Shown: positions 26,193 through 34,421 of the stretch, in pieces
Numbering within the stretch: position 1 is the first letter of the stretch
How the letters are laid out: each line of letters begins with the position of its first letter
Source: an uncultured Amylibacter sp.
Lineage (GTDB): Bacteria; Pseudomonadota; Alphaproteobacteria; Rhodobacterales; Rhodobacteraceae
Assembly (NCBI GenBank): GCA_959347345.1
Contig: OY365738.1
Coordinates: 1,178,001 to 1,242,000 of the forward strand
DNA: 64,000 bases
Direction: 5' to 3'
Position numbers and translations under genes: made by a program
The notes under the pieces: generated by a model
Databases searched by the model: none
What the model saw: the letters and a program-made list of their open reading frames with translations, nothing else
What the model was told of the DNA's origin: nothing

Positions 26193-27290
26193 ATGAAGGT
26201 TGGCCAAGACACGTCTGATTCTTTGGCAAAGGCTACGCCAAATGGTACTATTTCCAATGGTACTATTTCTATTGATGCGATGAGCGGGGATCGCGATAGT
26301 GCTACCATCATTGCAGGGTTGAATATCGCGGTAAAGCAAGAGCCTGATATTCGATTCTTGGTGCATGGGAATACGACCGTTATCGCACCGTTATTAAAAC
26401 GATACAAAGACCTTGCCCCGCGTTGCGAAATCCATCATGTGGAAAAAATCATCGCTATGGATGAAAAGCCAAGCCATGCTCTGCGGCATGGGCAGGATAG
26501 CTCTATGTCCGCGACTATCCTTGCGGTAAAGGATAAACAGGCGGCGGCGGCCGTGTCTTGTGGCAATACTGGGGCGTTAATGGCTATGTCTATGGTGGCG
26601 TTGCGCAAATTGCCCAATGTCTATCGCCCCGCGATTGCGGTTTTATGGCCGTCTATGAACCCTGCTGGGTTTAATGTGATTTTGGATATGGGGGCGGATA
26701 TTCGCGCCGATGCCCCCGATTTGTTAAAATACGCGCTGATGGGTGCGTCCTATGCTCGGAATGGTTTGGGGATTAAACACCCGCGTATTGGGCTGTTAAA
26801 TGTGGGAACAGAGGAACACAAAGGACGGTCAGAGCTGCGCGAATCGTATGAATTGATGGCGGAACATTTTGCCGAGCATGACTATAAATTTATTGGATTT
26901 GTTGAGGGCAATGATTTCGCCAGTGACGCGGTGGATGTGATTGTGACGGATGGGTTTAGCGGTAATATCGCCCTGAAAGCCAGCGAAGGCACGGCTCGGC
27001 TGATTCGCACCCTTTTGGTCGAGGTTTTGACTCGGTCGTTATGGTCTAAATTCGTGGCGTTCCTAATGCGCCGTAAGATTAAGAATTTAAACAATCGTAT
27101 TGACCCGCGCCAAGTCAATGGCGGTGTTTTCCTAGGGCTGAATGGAATTGTGATAAAATCCCACGGAGATGCCGATGCTACGGGAATCGCCGCGGCTGTC
27201 GGGCTAGCGTACCGATTGACGAAAATCGGGTTTCAAGAAAAAATCGCGGCGCGGGTTGCATTAAGCACCGAAACCGCCCATAAAGACTAA
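26193..27290 (+). CDS. plsX: Phosphate acyltransferase PlsX
   Basis: Makes acyl-phosphate from acyl-ACP for phospholipid synthesis. The 365-residue protein carries family segments AVSCGNTGALMAMSMVALR (split by the active site), GADIRADAPDLLKYALMG, and EGNDFASDAVDVIVTDGFSGN. The N-terminus is odd. About 25 extra residues precede beta-strand 1, including a 15-bp tandem duplication that gives NGTIS twice (26241-26270). The usual AMGGD is AMSGD. There is no clear ribosome site at 26193, so the true start is uncertain. Confidence 0.92.
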   Translation: MKVGQDTSDSLAKATPNGTISNGTISIDAMSGDRDSATIIAGLNIAVKQEPDIRFLVHGNTTVIAPLLKRYKDLAPRCEIHHVEKIIAMDEKPSHALRHGQDSSMSATILAVKDKQAAAAVSCGNTGALMAMSMVALRKLPNVYRPAIAVLWPSMNPAGFNVILDMGADIRADAPDLLKYALMGASYARNGLGIKHPRIGLLNVGTEEHKGRSELRESYELMAEHFAEHDYKFIGFVEGNDFASDAVDVIVTDGFSGNIALKASEGTARLIRTLLVEVLTRSLWSKFVAFLMRRKIKNLNNRIDPRQVNGGVFLGLNGIVIKSHGDADATGIAAAVGLAYRLTKIGFQEKIAARVALSTETAHKD

Positions 27291-27309
27291 CGCGTGAAAG
27301 GAACGTATT

Positions 27310-28284
27310 ATGACTATCAGAGCCGTTCCCATAGGTATTGGGCATTATCTGCCCGATAACGTTTTTGAAAACAAGGATTTTGAGGGGAAGCTGGATACCT
27401 CTGATGAGTGGATACGCTCGCGCACGGGGATTGAACGGCGGCATTTCGCGGCGGAGGGGCAGTTGACCTCTGATTTGGCAATACGCGCGGGGCGGGCGGC
27501 GTTGTCGCAAGCGGGGATTGACGCGGGCGATATTGACGCGATAGTTTTGGCGACCTCTACCCCCGATAGGACGTTTCCCTCTACCGCCACGAAAGTGCAG
27601 GCTGGATTGGGGATAACGACTGGGTTTGCCTTGGATATACAGGCGGTTTGCGCGGGGTTTATTTATGCTTTGGCAACGGCGAATAGTTTTATTGTATCGC
27701 GCCAAGCAACCCGTGTTTTGGTGATAGGGGCAGAGACTTTTTCACGGATATTAAACTGGGAAGACCGCACGACCGCCGTATTATTCGGCGATGGCGCGGG
27801 GGCGGTTATATTGGAAGCACAGGATTTGGCGGGCGGGGTTGGCGACCGTGGCGTGTTGGCAACGGATTTACACGCGGACGGGCGGTATGGTGATATTTTA
27901 TATGTGGATGGCGGGGTGTCAAGCACTCAAACCTCTGGGGTTTTGCGGATGGAAGGGCGTGAAGTTTTCAAACATGCGGTGGAAAAATTGACGCAAAGTG
28001 GCGAGCTGGTTTTGGGCGAGTTAGGTTTGGCTGCCGATGATATTGACTGGGTTATTCCCCATCAGGCGAACGCACGGATTATTGCGAAAACGGCGGCAAA
28101 GATGGGGATTAGTATGGACCGCGTGATTATGACGGTTGCTGACCATGGCAATACTTCGGCCGCGTCTATTCCCTTGGCTTTGTCCGTGGCTGTTGGGCGT
28201 GGGCAGGTGAAACGCGGGGATTTGTTATTAAGCGAAGCGATTGGTGGCGGATTGGTTTGGGGCGCGGCGGTGATGCGTTGGTAA
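27310..28284 (+). CDS. fabH: 3-oxoacyl-ACP synthase III
   Basis: Starts fatty acid synthesis by condensing acetyl-CoA with malonyl-ACP. The 324-residue protein shows the catalytic Cys in [13 protein letters not shown] (about residue 112), His in IPHQANARI (about 250) and Asn in DHGNTSAAS (about 280). AAAGGA precedes the ATG. It follows plsX after 19 bp. The stop codon is immediately followed by a heptamer array that opens a repeat island. Confidence 0.96.
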   Translation: MTIRAVPIGIGHYLPDNVFENKDFEGKLDTSDEWIRSRTGIERRHFAAEGQLTSDLAIRAGRAALSQAGIDAGDIDAIVLATSTPDRTFPSTATKVQAGLGITTGFALDIQAVCAGFIYALATANSFIVSRQATRVLVIGAETFSRILNWEDRTTAVLFGDGAGAVILEAQDLAGGVGDRGVLATDLHADGRYGDILYVDGGVSSTQTSGVLRMEGREVFKHAVEKLTQSGELVLGELGLAADDIDWVIPHQANARIIAKTAAKMGISMDRVIMTVADHGNTSAASIPLALSVAVGRGQVKRGDLLLSEAIGGGLVWGAAVMRW

Positions 28285-28926
28285 CGATTAGTTATTAGTT
28301 ATTAGTTATTAGTTATTAGTTGTTAGTTGTTAGTGAGTCTGCCCTGCGGGTCTTCGTCATCGCTATGCGATACCGACCAGCGTGGTCTTTTGTGCGTAGC
28401 CCCTGCTCTTTGAGCAGGGGCATGCCAAAAGCCCGTTCTATGCTTGGCAAAGCCTAAATAAATTAACGATGAATGGTGTTTGATGAAAGGTGAATAGTTT
28501 TTTCCTGCCACTTCTTAGCTGGTCGGCATTTCGAAGAAATGACGAAGACCCGCAGGGCATTCATCATTATTCTAGAGCAGACTTATCGTCTAGGAAACGA
28601 CCGCCTTGTTTCTTAATTTTAGCGGACGTGTCCGCTGGGGGGCGGTCGCGCGCACCCTCACCCCCACGGGTGCGCGTCAGCTTATCGGTTGTACTGGGTC
28701 AATAATCATCAAGAGTCGTCGGGGACGCAAATCCCTAACACCTAACGACCAAGACGCACACCCTTCGGGTTCGCGCGACCCACGTGCCGCCATGACTAAT
28801 GGTTATTTTATTTGAAAAGGCTTTGCCAAGTATAACCGAAGGCTTTTGTGTATGGGCTTTACGCAAGTAAAGCTCTATATGCACAAAAGCCCCCACTAAT
28901 CGTTAATCGTTAACCACTAACAACTA
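28285..28926. repeat. Composite palindromic island E1 (fabH-ihfA spacer)
   Basis: No gene is supported here. The island starts with TTAGTTA heptamers (28289-28334) and ends with inverted heptamers (28893-28926). Inside, in order: a GCGGGTCTTCGTCATCGC terminus; a GGTCTTTTG...CAAAAGCCC hairpin (about 28386-28434); a second copy of the terminus in inverted orientation (about 28515-28558); an 8-bp stem CGACCGCC/GGCGGTCG with a 35-nt cassette in its loop (28598-28648); a CGCGCACCC/GGGTGCGCG stem; and a last hairpin GGCTTTTGTG/CACAAAAGCC (28841-28891). The same modules recur at 38.6, 39.4, 45.9, 49.2 and 61.0 kb. Confidence 0.85.
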
Positions 28927-28973
28927 GCAAAAAATATTTCACAACTAAAAAACAAATTTTCACAAATTCACGC

Positions 28974-29003
28974 TTGACACATCGCAGGGCAATCCGCTAG
29001 ACT
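28974..29003 (+). promoter_or_regulatory. Candidate sigma-70 promoter for ihfA
   Basis: TTGACA (28974-28979), an 18-nt spacer, then TAGACT (28998-29003), 44 bp before the ihfA start codon. It lies just outside the repeat island, so ihfA does not depend on island sequences for transcription. Confidence 0.6.
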
Positions 29004-29046
29004 GCCCCAAATAAAAACCAAACTGCCCGCTATAATAGGAGACCTC

Positions 29047-29400
29047 ATGGCACACAGAACCATAACCCGCTTGGATTTAACGGATTCCATCTGTCGCGAG
29101 GTCGGGCTATCGCGCAACCAATCCGCCGAACTGCTGGAAAGCATCATAAAATCAATGAGCGAGGCTATGGTCGCAGGCGAAGACGTAAAAATATCGTCAT
29201 TCGGCACATTTAAACTGCGCGATAAAGACGCCCGCGTTGGGCGCAACCCGAAAACAGGCGAAGAAGTCACCATCAAACCGCGCCGTGTGATTTCATTCCG
29301 ACCCTCTCATTTGATGCGCAACCGCGCCGCCACGGGGCCAAAACACCGCCCCGTCAGCCGAATCGCCGCCTTTGGCGCGAACGCCAAATCAGACAAGTAA
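29047..29400 (+). CDS. ihfA: Integration host factor subunit alpha
   Basis: A 117-residue HU/IHF-family DNA-bending protein. The beta-arm signature [20 protein letters not shown] lies at about residues 62-81, with the conserved Pro that intercalates into DNA. The start of the fold is [20 protein letters not shown]. The C-terminal 20 residues past RPS..LR form a basic tail. AGGAG precedes the ATG. It is followed after 9 bp by a MerR-type regulator, the usual alphaproteobacterial order. Confidence 0.93.
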   Translation: MAHRTITRLDLTDSICREVGLSRNQSAELLESIIKSMSEAMVAGEDVKISSFGTFKLRDKDARVGRNPKTGEEVTIKPRRVISFRPSHLMRNRAATGPKHRPVSRIAAFGANAKSDK

Positions 29401-29409
29401 TTTCGGGCT

Positions 29410-30078
29410 ATGAAAAAATCTCCACAGGCATTTAGAACGATTTCAGAGGTCGCAAATTGGCTGGATACCCAGACCCATGTCTTGCGTTTTTGGGAAAGTA
29501 AATTCAAACAAATCAAACCGATTAAACGCGCCGGACGGCGGTATTATCGCCCGCAGGATATGCAGGTTTTGGGCGGGATAAAGGCCTTGCTACACGGGCA
29601 GGGATTGACGATAAAACATGTGCAGGGGTTGCTGGCGGAACAGGGGATTTCTGCCGTTGTGTCGCTGTCGCCCGATTTGAATTTTGCTGGTGCGGATGTG
29701 GTGGATGCGGTGGATGAGGTGGTTGTGGAAGAGGTTGCCAATGAAACTGTGGATGAGGTCGTTGCCAATGAAATCACCCATGAAAATGAAAGTGTAAATG
29801 AAACCATCACTGAAGTTGCCGAAGACTTGCCAGCCCTGCTGGATGCCATGGGTGTGCCCGCTAATACACCCAGTGAAACACCCACCGAAATCCTCACCGA
29901 TACACCCGCCGAAATCCTCACCGATTCGCCCGCCGAAATCCTCACTGAAACCCCCGCAGAAACACCTGCCGATACCCCCGCAAACACCCTCACCCAAGAC
30001 GAATTAAAAAACATTTACCAGCAGTTAAAAGACATCCGCAATCGCATGGGTCGCTCTCTGGCGGCACTTTCGCAATAA
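29410..30078 (+). CDS. MerR-family transcriptional regulator with repeat-rich C-terminus
   Basis: A 222-residue protein. Residues 5-75 are a MerR-type winged helix ([20 protein letters not shown], then [19 protein letters not shown]), as in the regulator that normally follows ihfA. The rest is acidic, with an 8-residue tandem repeat TPAEILT(D/E), three to four copies, followed by degenerate TPA steps, then a short conserved ending [15 protein letters not shown]. There is no sensor domain or Cys cluster, so the signal is unknown. The repeat is encoded by a 24-bp tandem unit (about 29875-29975) that could change length in frame. Confidence 0.85.
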   Translation: MKKSPQAFRTISEVANWLDTQTHVLRFWESKFKQIKPIKRAGRRYYRPQDMQVLGGIKALLHGQGLTIKHVQGLLAEQGISAVVSLSPDLNFAGADVVDAVDEVVVEEVANETVDEVVANEITHENESVNETITEVAEDLPALLDAMGVPANTPSETPTEILTDTPAEILTDSPAEILTETPAETPADTPANTLTQDELKNIYQQLKDIRNRMGRSLAALSQ

Positions 30079-30164
30079 AACCCGCGAAATCCACCGATAC
30101 CCGCCCGTTAAACCCGCGATAGCCCTTGCAAAAGCGGACGCATCCCTGCTATACGAGCCTGATT

Positions 30165-30241
30165 CGGGCTATAGCGCAGTCTGGTAGCGCGTTCGTCTGG
30201 GGGACGAGAGGTCGCAGGTTCGAGTCCTGCTAGCCCGACCA
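30165..30241 (+). tRNA. tRNA-Pro (anticodon GGG)
   Basis: A 77-nt cloverleaf with acceptor CGGGCTA pairing TAGCCCG, anticodon stem CGTC/GACG around TGGGGGA with anticodon GGG, T loop TTCGAGT, and an encoded CCA. The C1-G72 pair is typical of tRNA-Pro. A T-rich stretch (ATTTTTTT) follows directly. Confidence 0.96.
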
Positions 30242-30274
30242 TTTTTTTAACAGCCCCAAACTGGATAACCTGAT

Positions 30275-31372
30275 ATGGCGCAGACAGATAAACAGGCACA
30301 AAAACAAGGTGTTTTACCATCGCAAGCAATCCGCGCGATGGTTGCCGCCGAATCGATTCGCGCATCACGCAAAATAACCGACGACCAAATCCAACCCGCC
30401 AGTTTGGATTTACGATTGGGCGCGATTGCCTACCGAGTCCGTGCGTCCTTTCTGGCGGGTGCTGATAATAAAGTCGCCGACCGCCTGCCTCGTTTTGAAA
30501 TGCATGCGGTGGATTTGACCCAAGGTGCGGTGCTGGAAAAAGGCTGTGTTTATCTGGTGCCTTTGCTGGAAAACCTGCGTCTGCCGAAAAACATCAGCGC
30601 GGTTACGAATGCCAAGAGCTCCACTGGTCGCGTGGATTTATTCACCCGTTGCATCACCGATTATGGCGTGGAATTTGACCGTATAACGGCGGGCTATGAC
30701 GGCCCGCTTTATGGTGAAATCTGCCCGCGTTCGTTTTCGATTTTGGTACGCGAGGGCATGCGATTGAATCAAATTCGGTTTCACCAAGGGCAGTCTATTT
30801 TATCGGATGCAGAGCTGACGGCATTGCACGCGGATCGCCCTCTTGTCGATGGTATGGCGCAGATTGATAATGGCTTGCGGTTTTCTGTGGATTTGCAATC
30901 TGGGCTGGTTGGCTATCGCGCGAAACCCCACGCGGGGTTGATTGATCTTGATCTTATTAACCATTATAAAATTGATGATTATTGGGAAGAGGTGCAAGCA
31001 AATGACGGGCAGATTATTTTAGACCCAGGGGCGTTTTATATTTTGGCGAGCCAACAGGCCGTCCATATTCCCCCCGATTATGCGGCGGAAATGGCTCCGT
31101 ATTTGGCTATGGTTGGTGAATTTCGCGTCCATTACGCGGGGTTTTTTGACCCTGGTTTTGGGCATAATGCGGCTGGTGGTGCTGGCTCTCGCGGGGTGTT
31201 GGAAGTCCGTTGCCACGAAGCCCCCTTTGTTTTAGAACACGGGCAGAGCGTTGGGCGACTGGTTTATGAACGGATGGCAGAAGTGCCGGATATTCTATAT
31301 GGTGATGGGAAAATATCGTCCAATTATCAGGGGCAAGGGTTGAAATTATCCAAGCATTTTAAGACGGGCTAG
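30275..31372 (+). CDS. dcd: dCTP deaminase, long two-domain form
   Basis: Deaminates dCTP to dUTP for thymidylate synthesis. The 365-residue protein is about twice the length of the Escherichia coli enzyme, as in many alphaproteobacteria, and consists of two dUTPase-like jelly-roll halves. Motifs include IQPASLDLRLG (about residue 39), AKSSTGRVDLFTR (about 112) and, in the second half, YAGFFDPGFGH (about 288). Ribosome site is weak (GGATAACC). Its last four bases overlap the convergent small ORF at 31369-31509. Confidence 0.88.
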   Translation: MAQTDKQAQKQGVLPSQAIRAMVAAESIRASRKITDDQIQPASLDLRLGAIAYRVRASFLAGADNKVADRLPRFEMHAVDLTQGAVLEKGCVYLVPLLENLRLPKNISAVTNAKSSTGRVDLFTRCITDYGVEFDRITAGYDGPLYGEICPRSFSILVREGMRLNQIRFHQGQSILSDAELTALHADRPLVDGMAQIDNGLRFSVDLQSGLVGYRAKPHAGLIDLDLINHYKIDDYWEEVQANDGQIILDPGAFYILASQQAVHIPPDYAAEMAPYLAMVGEFRVHYAGFFDPGFGHNAAGGAGSRGVLEVRCHEAPFVLEHGQSVGRLVYERMAEVPDILYGDGKISSNYQGQGLKLSKHFKTG

Positions 31373-31509
31373 TCTTTCGGTTTTTTTGATTGGTCTTCGG
31401 GCGAATTTTCACGTTCTTTACGCGCCCGTAACATAGCCTGTCGTAACGCCTGCGCACCGATTCGCAAAACGACCACTTGTAAGATCTTGAACACCACTCG
31501 GCTTATCAT
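31369..31509 (-). CDS. Small basic protein coupled to scpB (46 residues)
   Basis: A 46-residue ORF starts in the ATGA overlap with the scpB stop codon, a strong sign of real translation. The N-terminus (VVFKILQVVVLRIGAQAL) is a hydrophobic, amphipathic helix and the C-terminus is charged (KERENSPEDQSKKPKD). In many alphaproteobacteria tatA follows scpB, but this is not TatA: there is no Gly-hinge after a membrane helix. I do not recognise it. It could be a highly diverged or unrelated small membrane-associated protein. Confidence 0.6.
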   Translation of the reverse strand: MISRVVFKILQVVVLRIGAQALRQAMLRARKERENSPEDQSKKPKD

Positions 31510-32213
31510 TCAAACAGCTCCTCATCCTCATCCAAATCCGAATCCTCATCTAAATCTTCATCCAAACGAACCCCTTCACCATCCGCATTATCGGGCTGCC
31601 CGAACGCCGCCTCCATCAAACCAGAGGGCGGGGCATTATCCAACAACCCACTATCGCGCAGCTCTTTTAGCCCAGGCAAATCGCCCACGGATTCCAACCC
31701 AAAATGATCCAAAAACGTCTCTGTCACCAAAAACGTCACGGGGCGACCAGGGCTTGCCCGCCGCCGACCCAGCTTTATCCACTCCAATTCCAGCAGCACA
31801 TCCAGCGTGCCACGCGATACCGCCACGCCGCGAATTTCCTCAATTTCACCGCGCGTGACGGGCTGATGATAGGCGACAATCGCCAGAGTTTCCATCGCCG
31901 CACGGGATAATTTACGCGCCTCCACGCGGTCTTTACGCATTAAAAATCCCAAATCGGGGGCGGTGCGAAACGCCCAACCATCGCCGACTTTCACCACGCG
32001 AACGCCTCGGTTTTTATAGCGGGTTTGCAGTGCCGAAACCGCCTCCCCCACATCGCATCCCTGTGGCAAACGCGCCAACATTTGCTTGGCAGTTTGGGGC
32101 TGGGACGCGGCGAATAAAATAGCCTCCACCATCCGTTCTTGCTCGTCCAAAGGGGGGATGTCAAAACGGATATTTGCCGAGTCCTGCGCCCCTTTGTTTT
32201 TATTATTTTTCAT
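31506..32213 (-). CDS. scpB: Segregation and condensation protein B
   Basis: A kleisin-associated winged-helix protein of the SMC-ScpAB condensin. The 235-residue protein has two winged-helix domains (about 20-100 and 105-180). Family segments are LSRAAMETLAIVAYHQPVTRGEIEEIRGV and RRASPGRPVTFLVTETFLDHFGL, given here in parts. The C-terminal 30 residues are very acidic (DEDLDEDSDLDEDEELFE). It overlaps scpA upstream by ATGA and the small ORF downstream by ATGA. Confidence 0.92.
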   Translation of the reverse strand: MKNNKNKGAQDSANIRFDIPPLDEQERMVEAILFAASQPQTAKQMLARLPQGCDVGEAVSALQTRYKNRGVRVVKVGDGWAFRTAPDLGFLMRKDRVEARKLSRAAMETLAIVAYHQPVTRGEIEEIRGVAVSRGTLDVLLELEWIKLGRRRASPGRPVTFLVTETFLDHFGLESVGDLPGLKELRDSGLLDNAPPSGLMEAAFGQPDNADGEGVRLDEDLDEDSDLDEDEELFE

Positions 32214-32986
32214 GCTTGTTTTCCTTTTATTTCCAGTGGGCTGAACGGCTCTGCTTGGCGAAAATCCAGCTTACCCTGCCGTGCCAATTCCAAGGTCGCC
32301 ATGAAAGTAGACGCAGTGGCAGAGCGACAAAGTTCGCTATCCTCACGCCAGCCATCGGGCAAAAATTGTTCCAACCCCGCCCATTCAATCGTTGTTCCCA
32401 AAAGCCCACGCATCCGCGCATACGCCTGCTCCATCGTGAATAAAACGCCGCGAGTGCGCGTATGCAACGGCACAAAATCATCGCGCGTGCGCAACCGTGC
32501 ATACGCCTGCATTAAATCCAAAACCCCCGCGCGATAGGTGATAATCAAGTTTTCACTAACCGATTCCTGCACCCCACGGGCAAAGAAATCACGCCCCATT
32601 TGGTCGCGCCCCATCAGGCGAGCGGCGGATTTGCGCATTGCCTCCAACCGTTCCAATTGGAACGCCAAACGCGCCGCCAATTCCGCCCCACTAGGCGCGT
32701 CATCGGTCGGATCAACGGGCAGTAACAGGCGCGATTTCAGGAACGCCAGCCACGCCGCCATAACCAAATAATCGGCCGCGAGTTCCAGCCGCAAAGCCTT
32801 CGATTTTTCAATAAACGCAAGGTATTGTTCCGCCAGTTTTAACACAGATATTTTGCGCAAATCCACCTTTTGCGTCCGTGCGAGGTTCAGCAAAACGCTG
32901 AGCGGCCCTTCATAGCCATCCACATCAACCAGAAAAGCATGCTGGTTTGTTTGCAGGTTTATCGGGGGGGTGTCAAAATCGTCCAT
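32210..32986 (-). CDS. scpA: Segregation and condensation protein A
   Basis: The kleisin subunit that bridges SMC heads in chromosome segregation. The 258-residue protein starts with the family segment VDGYEGPLSVLLNLARTQKVDL (N-terminal SMC-binding helix, written here in part of its length) and shows LAADYLVMAAWLAFLKSRLLLP near residue 68. The C-terminal winged helix covers the last 70 residues. It lies 14 bp after nagZ on the same strand. Order nagZ-scpA-scpB is canonical for alphaproteobacteria. Confidence 0.92.
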   Translation of the reverse strand: MDDFDTPPINLQTNQHAFLVDVDGYEGPLSVLLNLARTQKVDLRKISVLKLAEQYLAFIEKSKALRLELAADYLVMAAWLAFLKSRLLLPVDPTDDAPSGAELAARLAFQLERLEAMRKSAARLMGRDQMGRDFFARGVQESVSENLIITYRAGVLDLMQAYARLRTRDDFVPLHTRTRGVLFTMEQAYARMRGLLGTTIEWAGLEQFLPDGWREDSELCRSATASTFMATLELARQGKLDFRQAEPFSPLEIKGKQA

Positions 32987-33000
32987 AGGTCTTTATACTC

Positions 33001-34005
33001 TTATTTTACCCGATTCAGCAAGGGTTTTAACAGGCTATCGGCCAAATCCGCATCAAACGGCTCGGGCGGGATTCGCAGTGCCAAAGCCGCATCCGCACGG
33101 GTTAAGGACTGCCCCGCCAAGGCGGGAGTCTCGGTTAAAATAGCCGTCATCTCGGCAGGGTCGCCATTGCAATGTAGGACAATATCACAGCCCGCTTTCA
33201 CGGTCTTTTTCGCCCGCTCGGCAAAGCCTCCCGCCAAGGCTTTCATAGATAAATCATCGCTCATCAGCAGTCCGTCAAAACCAATATCATCGCGAATCAT
33301 CCGTATAATGGGCGTGGAAAAAGTCGCGCATTCCTCCCCGTCCAAAGCGGGGTATAAAATATGGGCGGTCATAGCCATCGGCAAATCCGACAGACGGCGA
33401 AACGGGGTGAAATCGGTTTGTAAATCGGCAAGTGGTGCGTCGACTCTGGGCAGTTCCAAATGGCTATCCAGCGTAGCCCGCCCATGCCCCGGAATGTGTT
33501 TGATAATCGGCAAAACGCCGCCCGCCAGCAGGGAATCGGCAACCGCCCGCCCAATCTCCGCCACGGTATCCGCATCGCGCCCATAGCACCGATTAAGGAT
33601 AATATCGTGGGCATTGACGGTCGGCACATCCAGCATCGGCGCACAATTCACATCAATCCCCAAATCGGTTAGCTCGGCGGCAATCAGGCGGTACCGCAAA
33701 GCCATAGCTTGCCTTGCAGTCGCTAGATTTTCGGAACGTTCCATCTGGGCAAGCGGGGGCAACCACTCGCGCCAAAGCGGGGCGGTTAAACGAGCGACTC
33801 GCCCGCCTTCTTGGTCAATTAAAATAGGTGCGTGGCGACCCACGCTTTCACGTAATTCGGCGCATAAGGCGCGGATTTGCGCGGGGTTTTCTATATTTCG
33901 GGCGAATAAAATAAACCCCCAAGGCGCGGCATCGCGGAAAAACGCGGATTCTTGTGGCGAGAGGCGGGTTGCCAAACAGCCAAATATCGCGGCGGTTTGG
34001 GTCAT
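33001..34005 (-). CDS. nagZ: Beta-N-acetylhexosaminidase (peptidoglycan recycling)
   Basis: A GH3 enzyme that removes GlcNAc from anhydromuropeptides in the cytoplasm. The 334-residue protein carries the family signature KHIPGHGRATLDSH (catalytic His loop, about residue 168) and SDDLSMKAL with the nucleophile Asp (about 250). It overlaps the upstream short membrane protein by ATGA, so translation is coupled. Confidence 0.92.
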   Translation of the reverse strand: MTQTAAIFGCLATRLSPQESAFFRDAAPWGFILFARNIENPAQIRALCAELRESVGRHAPILIDQEGGRVARLTAPLWREWLPPLAQMERSENLATARQAMALRYRLIAAELTDLGIDVNCAPMLDVPTVNAHDIILNRCYGRDADTVAEIGRAVADSLLAGGVLPIIKHIPGHGRATLDSHLELPRVDAPLADLQTDFTPFRRLSDLPMAMTAHILYPALDGEECATFSTPIIRMIRDDIGFDGLLMSDDLSMKALAGGFAERAKKTVKAGCDIVLHCNGDPAEMTAILTETPALAGQSLTRADAALALRIPPEPFDADLADSLLKPLLNRVK

Positions 34006-34412
34006 TGTTCGGTATCCGATTCGGTATTTAATTCGGTATCTGATTGGGTATCTGATTGGGTATCTGATTCGGTATTTAATTCGGGGGCGGGGCTTGGCTC
34101 TGGCTCTGGCTCTGACTCTGGCAAAACCAAATCATCCGCGTTCAAACCATAGCCGTAGGGGGCAAGAATCACCCGCTCTGGATTTGGCGCGACCGTGCCG
34201 TTTTCCTGCACCTGATTGATTGACAGACCTTTGTATTCCACGATCAAACCGCTGGGATCAAGGGGCGCAATACGGGCAGGACCCTCGGCGCGTTTTATCA
34301 CGCCAACCCCCGTATCGCCACGCAAGGCAATCCATCCGCCCCACGCTATCATAGCGATAAACAAGGTCAGCCCAAACACAGGCAACAGAATTTTCGTCAG
34401 GATTTTCGCCAC
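34002..34412 (-). CDS. Short membrane protein at the SPOR-protein position, lacking a SPOR domain
   Basis: A 136-residue protein with one N-terminal membrane helix (LPVFGLTLFIAMIAWGGW). A conserved-looking segment follows (IAPLDPSGLIVEYKGLSINQVQ), then PNPERVILAP. Between argS and nagZ, alphaproteobacteria normally carry a SPOR-domain protein with this same N-terminal half. Here the SPOR domain is missing, replaced by an acidic repeat (SDTQ/SDTE/LNTE steps) from a 12-bp tandem DNA unit. Start is GTG at 34412. It is either a truncated SPOR protein or a variant that no longer binds denuded glycan. Confidence 0.65.
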   Translation of the reverse strand: MAKILTKILLPVFGLTLFIAMIAWGGWIALRGDTGVGVIKRAEGPARIAPLDPSGLIVEYKGLSINQVQENGTVAPNPERVILAPYGYGLNADDLVLPESEPEPEPSPAPELNTESDTQSDTQSDTELNTESDTEQ

Positions 34413-34421
34413 TTTGCCCGC

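Noticed and set aside
28490..28815. Short ORFs inside island E1
   Set aside because: They consist of island palindromes translated by chance, are not conserved between island copies, and lack ribosome sites.
30165..30241. tRNA-Pro as an integration site
   Set aside because: No integrase and no direct repeat of the tRNA 3' end were seen nearby.
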